A stretch of 43,812 nt of DNA, from NCBI RefSeq assembly GCF_009765775.1, contig NZ_LMUU01000036.1, forward strand, positions 1 to 43,812. Direction: 5' to 3'. This DNA is from Beijerinckia sp. L45 (GTDB taxonomy: Bacteria; Pseudomonadota; Alphaproteobacteria; Rhizobiales; Beijerinckiaceae). Under the pieces are notes generated by a model. That model was not told the DNA's origin. It did not search any database and saw nothing but the letters and a program-made list of their open reading frames with translations. Shown here in pieces: positions 41,102-43,812 of the stretch. How positions within the stretch are numbered: position 1 is the stretch's first letter; every line of letters begins with the position of its first letter. The translations under genes were made by a program, and so were the position numbers.

Positions 41102-41842
41102 CTATCTCCGTTGCTCCAACCCGGCGATCATGGCGCCGACCCGCGCCGCCGCATCGCCGACCGCACCGGCATCCTTGCCGCGCACGACGATCTCGTTGTG
41201 GAACGCGCCGTCGCGAAACGACGGGTAAGACCCGATGGCGAGGCCAGGAAAGTCCGTGGCGATCTCGCCGAGGGCAGCGGCATAGGCGCCCTCTGGAAGC
41301 GTCCCTGCAGCGACGGATTGCGCAACCGTCTGCGTGCCACCCGCGAGGAGCGGGGTCACGGCATCCAGCATGGCGTTCATGACCGCGGGAACGCCGGCCA
41401 TGACGATCACGTTCTCGATCCAGAATCCCGGCGCCTTCGAGACACTGTTCTCGACAAGCGCGGCGCCGTGCGGAATGCGGGCCATCCGGCGCCGTGCGGC
41501 GTTCAGGTCTTCGGGCTTGATCCGCTGCAACAGCAGTGCGATGGCGCGCGGATCTTCGGATATCGCGACGCCGAAGGCCTTGGCCACCGCGTCGGCCGTT
41601 ATGTCGTCGTGGGTCGGCCCGATGCCGCCGGTCGTGAAGACATAGGTGAAGCGCGCGCGCAGGGCGTTCAGCGCGGCGACGATCGCGTCTTCATCGTCCG
41701 CGACGATGCGGACTTCACGGAGATCGATGCCGAGTTCGCTGCAACGCTCGGCTATGGCGCCGATATTGCGGTCCTTCGTGCGCCCGGAGAGAATCTCGTC
41801 GCCGATGACGAGAACGGCTGCCGTGACGATGTCGTGGGTCAT
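41102..41842 (-). CDS. Molybdopterin-binding (MoCF_biosynth) protein, CinA N-terminal-like
   Basis: 246 residues from ATG 41842, overlapping the ohrR stop (ATGA). The N-terminus reads [17 protein letters not shown], then [15 protein letters not shown], the standard MoCF nucleotide/pterin-binding motifs also found in CinA. The second CinA half (the PncC-type nicotinamide-amide hydrolase) is absent, as in the many stand-alone family members. The activity is unclear: the CinA relatives act on ADP-ribose or nicotinamide-related nucleotides. It is translationally coupled between ohrR and gpt. Confidence 0.88.
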   Translation of the reverse strand: MTHDIVTAAVLVIGDEILSGRTKDRNIGAIAERCSELGIDLREVRIVADDEDAIVAALNALRARFTYVFTTGGIGPTHDDITADAVAKAFGVAISEDPRAIALLLQRIKPEDLNAARRRMARIPHGAALVENSVSKAPGFWIENVIVMAGVPAVMNAMLDAVTPLLAGGTQTVAQSVAAGTLPEGAYAAALGEIATDFPGLAIGSYPSFRDGAFHNEIVVRGKDAGAVGDAAARVGAMIAGLEQRR

Positions 41843-42312
41843 TCGCCCTCCAACTCGCGCGTTCCCAACTCGCCCGACGCGTGCTGCAGACCGTTGCGGA
41901 GCTTGGCGACCTGTTCGGCGAGCATGCCGATTTCATCGCCGGGCACGCCGATCAAGCACTGCAGATCCTTGGGGACGGCCGCAGCTTTCGCCTCCAGAGC
42001 CTGCCCGGCCGGCGTCAACATGATACTCACCTGCCGCTCGTCGTTGGCGTCCCGGATGCGGCGGACGTAGCCGATGCCTTCGAGCCGCTTCAGCAATGGC
42101 GTGAGCGTGCCGGAATCGAGGAAAAGGCGGGCCCCGATCTCTTTCACGCGCATGCCATCTCTTTCCCACAGCACCAGAAGTACCAGATACTGCGGGTATG
42201 TGAGGCCCAGCGGCTCGAGCAGTGTCCGGTAGGCGCGGGTGAAAGCATGCGACGCAGAGTAGACCGCGAAGCAAAGCTGTTTCTCGAGGATGACGGTTTC
42301 GGCTTGGCTCAT
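41839..42312 (-). CDS. ohrR: Organic-hydroperoxide-sensing MarR regulator OhrR
   Basis: 157 residues. The sensor Cys14 lies in [20 protein letters not shown], and the OhrR hallmark [23 protein letters not shown] follows. The HTH/wing is [40 protein letters not shown] second Cys119 (LQCL) fits a two-Cys OhrR that forms an inter-subunit disulphide, as in Xanthomonas. It is divergent from ohr across an inverted repeat, the classic arrangement. It leads an operon with two genes not usually tied to peroxide response. Confidence 0.94.
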   Translation of the reverse strand: MSQAETVILEKQLCFAVYSASHAFTRAYRTLLEPLGLTYPQYLVLLVLWERDGMRVKEIGARLFLDSGTLTPLLKRLEGIGYVRRIRDANDERQVSIMLTPAGQALEAKAAAVPKDLQCLIGVPGDEIGMLAEQVAKLRNGLQHASGELGTRELEGE

Positions 42313-42343
42313 CCTGTCTCCATACGTGCTTTTCTCCGGGCCG

Positions 42344-42357
42344 GCAATTTTAATTGC
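42344..42357. promoter_or_regulatory. Candidate OhrR operator
   Basis: GCAATT-TT-AATTGC, a perfect 6-bp dyad between divergent ohrR (start 42312) and ohr (start 42434). It resembles AT-rich OhrR sites (TACAAT-type dyads) but is not an exact match. It overlaps the region where either promoter should sit. Confidence 0.6.
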
Positions 42358-42433
42358 ACACGATTTAATGTTGTGCTACCAAGTAGTTGCGGACGGCGTA
42401 TTGTCCGCACACCATCCACGCTAAGGAGATGTG

Positions 42434-42856
42434 ATGAAAGCGCTTTATACCGCCCACGCAAGTTCGACCGGCGGCCGCGAAGGCCATGGGGCAACGTCCG
42501 ACGGCAAGGTCGACGTCGTCTTGTCGACGCCAAAGGAGCTTGGCGGCGGCGGCGGATCGGGCACCAACCCGGAGCAGCTTTTCGCAGTCGGCTACTCCGC
42601 CTGTTTCCTCGGCGCGATGAAATTCGTTGCGGGCCAGGAGAAGATTAAGGTTCCTGAAGATGCCAAGGTCGACGCGGCTGTGGGCATAGGCCCTCGCGAC
42701 GACGGCAAAGGCTTCGGCATCGTCGTCGAACTGACCATCCATATTCCCGGCATGGATCATGCCGCCGCAGAGCAGCTAGTGCACAAAGCCGATATCGTGT
42801 GCCCCTACTCGCATTCGCTCCGCGGCAACGTCGACGTCACGCTGACGGTCGCCTAG
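42434..42856 (+). CDS. ohr: Organic hydroperoxide resistance protein Ohr
   Basis: 140 residues from ATG 42434 with AAGGAGATGTG upstream; GTG 42431 is in frame one codon earlier. The catalytic cysteines are Cys57 (YSACF) and Cys123 (VCPYSHS), with an Arg candidate in GGREGHG and a Glu in NPEQLFA, as in Ohr. It reduces lipid and organic hydroperoxides to alcohols via lipoylated proteins. Expression should rise when OhrR is oxidised. A GNRA-loop terminator follows. Confidence 0.96.
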   Translation: MKALYTAHASSTGGREGHGATSDGKVDVVLSTPKELGGGGGSGTNPEQLFAVGYSACFLGAMKFVAGQEKIKVPEDAKVDAAVGIGPRDDGKGFGIVVELTIHIPGMDHAAAEQLVHKADIVCPYSHSLRGNVDVTLTVA

Positions 42857-42881
42857 ACATTTTTTCGGCCGATCCAGGAAT

Positions 42882-42907
42882 GCGCGCTCGGCAACGGGCG
42901 CGCTTTT
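42882..42907 (+). terminator. Terminator of ohr
   Basis: GCGCGCTCG (42882-42890) pairs with CGGGCGCGC (42895-42903) with one wobble, a GCAA tetraloop, and then TTTT (42904-42907). Confidence 0.7.
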
Positions 42908-42966
42908 CGTTTGCGCGGTTTGCGCTTACACAACCGGCTCGGTTTTCCTCTTCAGAGTCGGCATTC

Positions 42967-43812
42967 ATGACGATCAGCGACGCGCAGACCCTCGAAATGG
43001 TCGAAGCCCGGCAAGCGACGACCCCGACCCTGCGTCCGACGGTCCCGGCCCTGGAAGAGATCCTGTTCCAGCCGATTCCGCTGCTCGACCACGGCTTCAT
43101 CCGCGTCATCGACTATATGGGCGATGACGCCGCCGTGGTGCAGGCGGCGCGCGTGTCCTATGGCCGCGGCACCAAAAAGGTCAGCGAGGACCGCGGCCTG
43201 ATCAACTATCTCATGCGCCATTGGCACACCACGCCGTTCGAGATGGCCGAGATCAAAGTCCACGTCAAACTGCCGATTTTCGTCGCGCGGCAGTGGATTC
43301 GGCACCGCACCGCCAGCATCAACGAATATTCCGCGCGCTACTCCGTTCTCGATCGCGAGTTCTATCTGCCCGAGCAAGCGCAGCTCAAGGCGCAGTCGTC
43401 CAGCAACCGGCAGGGCCGCGGCGAAGGCCTCGAGGCCGACGAAGCCCGGCAGGTGCTCGACATCCTGCGTGGCGACGCGGAGCGGACCTATGCGAACTAC
43501 AGCTGGATGTTGAACGAGGACGCAGCCGGTGCTCAGGTCGATACCAGCCGCGACGGCCTCGCACGCGAACTCGCCCGCATCAACCTGACCCTCGGCACCT
43601 ATACCCAGTGGTACTGGAAGACCAACCTGCACAACCTCATGGGCTTTCTCCGGCTGCGCGCCGATGCCCATGCGCAATATGAGATCCGCGTCTACGCCGA
43701 CGTCTTGGTCGACGTGATGAAGCGTTGGGTGCCGCTGACGCACGAGGCGTTTCTCGAGCATCGCCTGGGCGCGGTGACGCTGTCGAAGACGGCCCTCGAG
43801 GCGGTGCGGCGC
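42967..43812 (+). CDS. thyX: FAD-dependent thymidylate synthase ThyX (C-terminus beyond window)
   Basis: At least 282 residues from ATG 42967, open to the right edge. The ThyX signature [15 protein letters not shown] (R-H-R-x7-S) is intact, and [35 protein letters not shown] and [22 protein letters not shown] match the flavin and dUMP sites. It makes dTMP from dUMP using methylene-THF and NADPH/FAD, so THF, not DHF, is released. Presence of thyX suggests the organism may lack thyA, which cannot be checked here. The start ATG has a weak ribosome site. Confidence 0.96.
   Translation, partial: MTISDAQTLEMVEARQATTPTLRPTVPALEEILFQPIPLLDHGFIRVIDYMGDDAAVVQAARVSYGRGTKKVSEDRGLINYLMRHWHTTPFEMAEIKVHVKLPIFVARQWIRHRTASINEYSARYSVLDREFYLPEQAQLKAQSSSNRQGRGEGLEADEARQVLDILRGDAERTYANYSWMLNEDAAGAQVDTSRDGLARELARINLTLGTYTQWYWKTNLHNLMGFLRLRADAHAQYEIRVYADVLVDVMKRWVPLTHEAFLEHRLGAVTLSKTALEAVRR

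Overview
The window is about 44 kb of GC-rich, gene-dense chromosome from an alphaproteobacterium, most likely of the order Hyphomicrobiales (Rhizobiales). The evidence is indirect but consistent: an HdaA-type replication regulator next to an AI-2E transporter and purMN, a CtrA-type TTAA-N7-TTAA box, a Zur box with the core ATGTTATAACAT, a DUF3309-like small hydrophobic protein, OxyR/KatA and OhrR/Ohr pairs, and a probable hopanoid C-2 methylase. No species can be named from sequence alone. There is no prophage, IS element, CRISPR array or integrase. The window cuts a gene at each end: a secreted hypothetical on the left and thyX on the right.

Layout. 1-2.1 kb: a secreted Pro/Ala-rich protein, an EcsC-family protein and a secreted hypothetical. 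2.1-6.3 kb: hdaA and an AI-2E-family exporter on the minus strand, with the last 38 codons of a lost upstream gene still attached; then purM-purN and a 55-aa glycine-rich membrane peptide. 6.4-9.4 kb: a TPR membrane protein that carries an apparent frameshift, ndk, and a 14-TM-type MFS exporter. 9.6-12.8 kb: katA and oxyR, divergent across a palindrome, then a MarR regulator and a medium-chain reductase, with a long potential stem-loop between oxyR and marR. 13.8-21.1 kb: an ABC-F ATPase, an AsmA-like protein, folD, an unknown protein, an aldose-1-epimerase-like protein and a diacylglycerol-kinase-type lipid kinase. 21.3-25.3 kb: the probable HpnP radical-SAM methylase and a GAF-PAS hybrid histidine kinase. 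25.4-27.4 kb: tRNA-Asn, tRNA-Cys and an AT-richer sugar O-methyltransferase, the best candidate for acquired DNA.

27.4-31.1 kb: a small membrane protein, a CheY-like receiver, an M48 protease, a DUF2161 nuclease-like protein and a MarR regulator. 31.2-33.9 kb: a Zur-boxed zinc uptake operon, transcribed sORF-znuC-znuB-znuA with ATGA overlaps at every junction. 34-40.4 kb: tRNA-Leu, a 963-aa PAS-GGDEF-EAL protein divergent from a type-I copper cupredoxin across CtrA-like boxes, a DoxX-like membrane protein, a 53-aa membrane peptide and a MauG-type di-haem peroxidase. 40.6-43.8 kb: an ohrR-cinA-like-gpt operon divergent from ohr, then thyX.

Themes. Peroxide defence recurs (OxyR/KatA, OhrR/Ohr, MauG-type peroxidase). 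One-carbon and purine metabolism is represented by purM, purN, folD and thyX: FolD makes the 10-formyl-THF that PurN uses and interconverts the methylene-THF that ThyX uses, and gpt salvages purines. The least explained parts are the 47-aa membrane microprotein that begins the zinc operon, the cupredoxin/DoxX/di-haem peroxidase neighbourhood with its CtrA-boxed c-di-GMP enzyme, and the oxyR-marR stem-loop.
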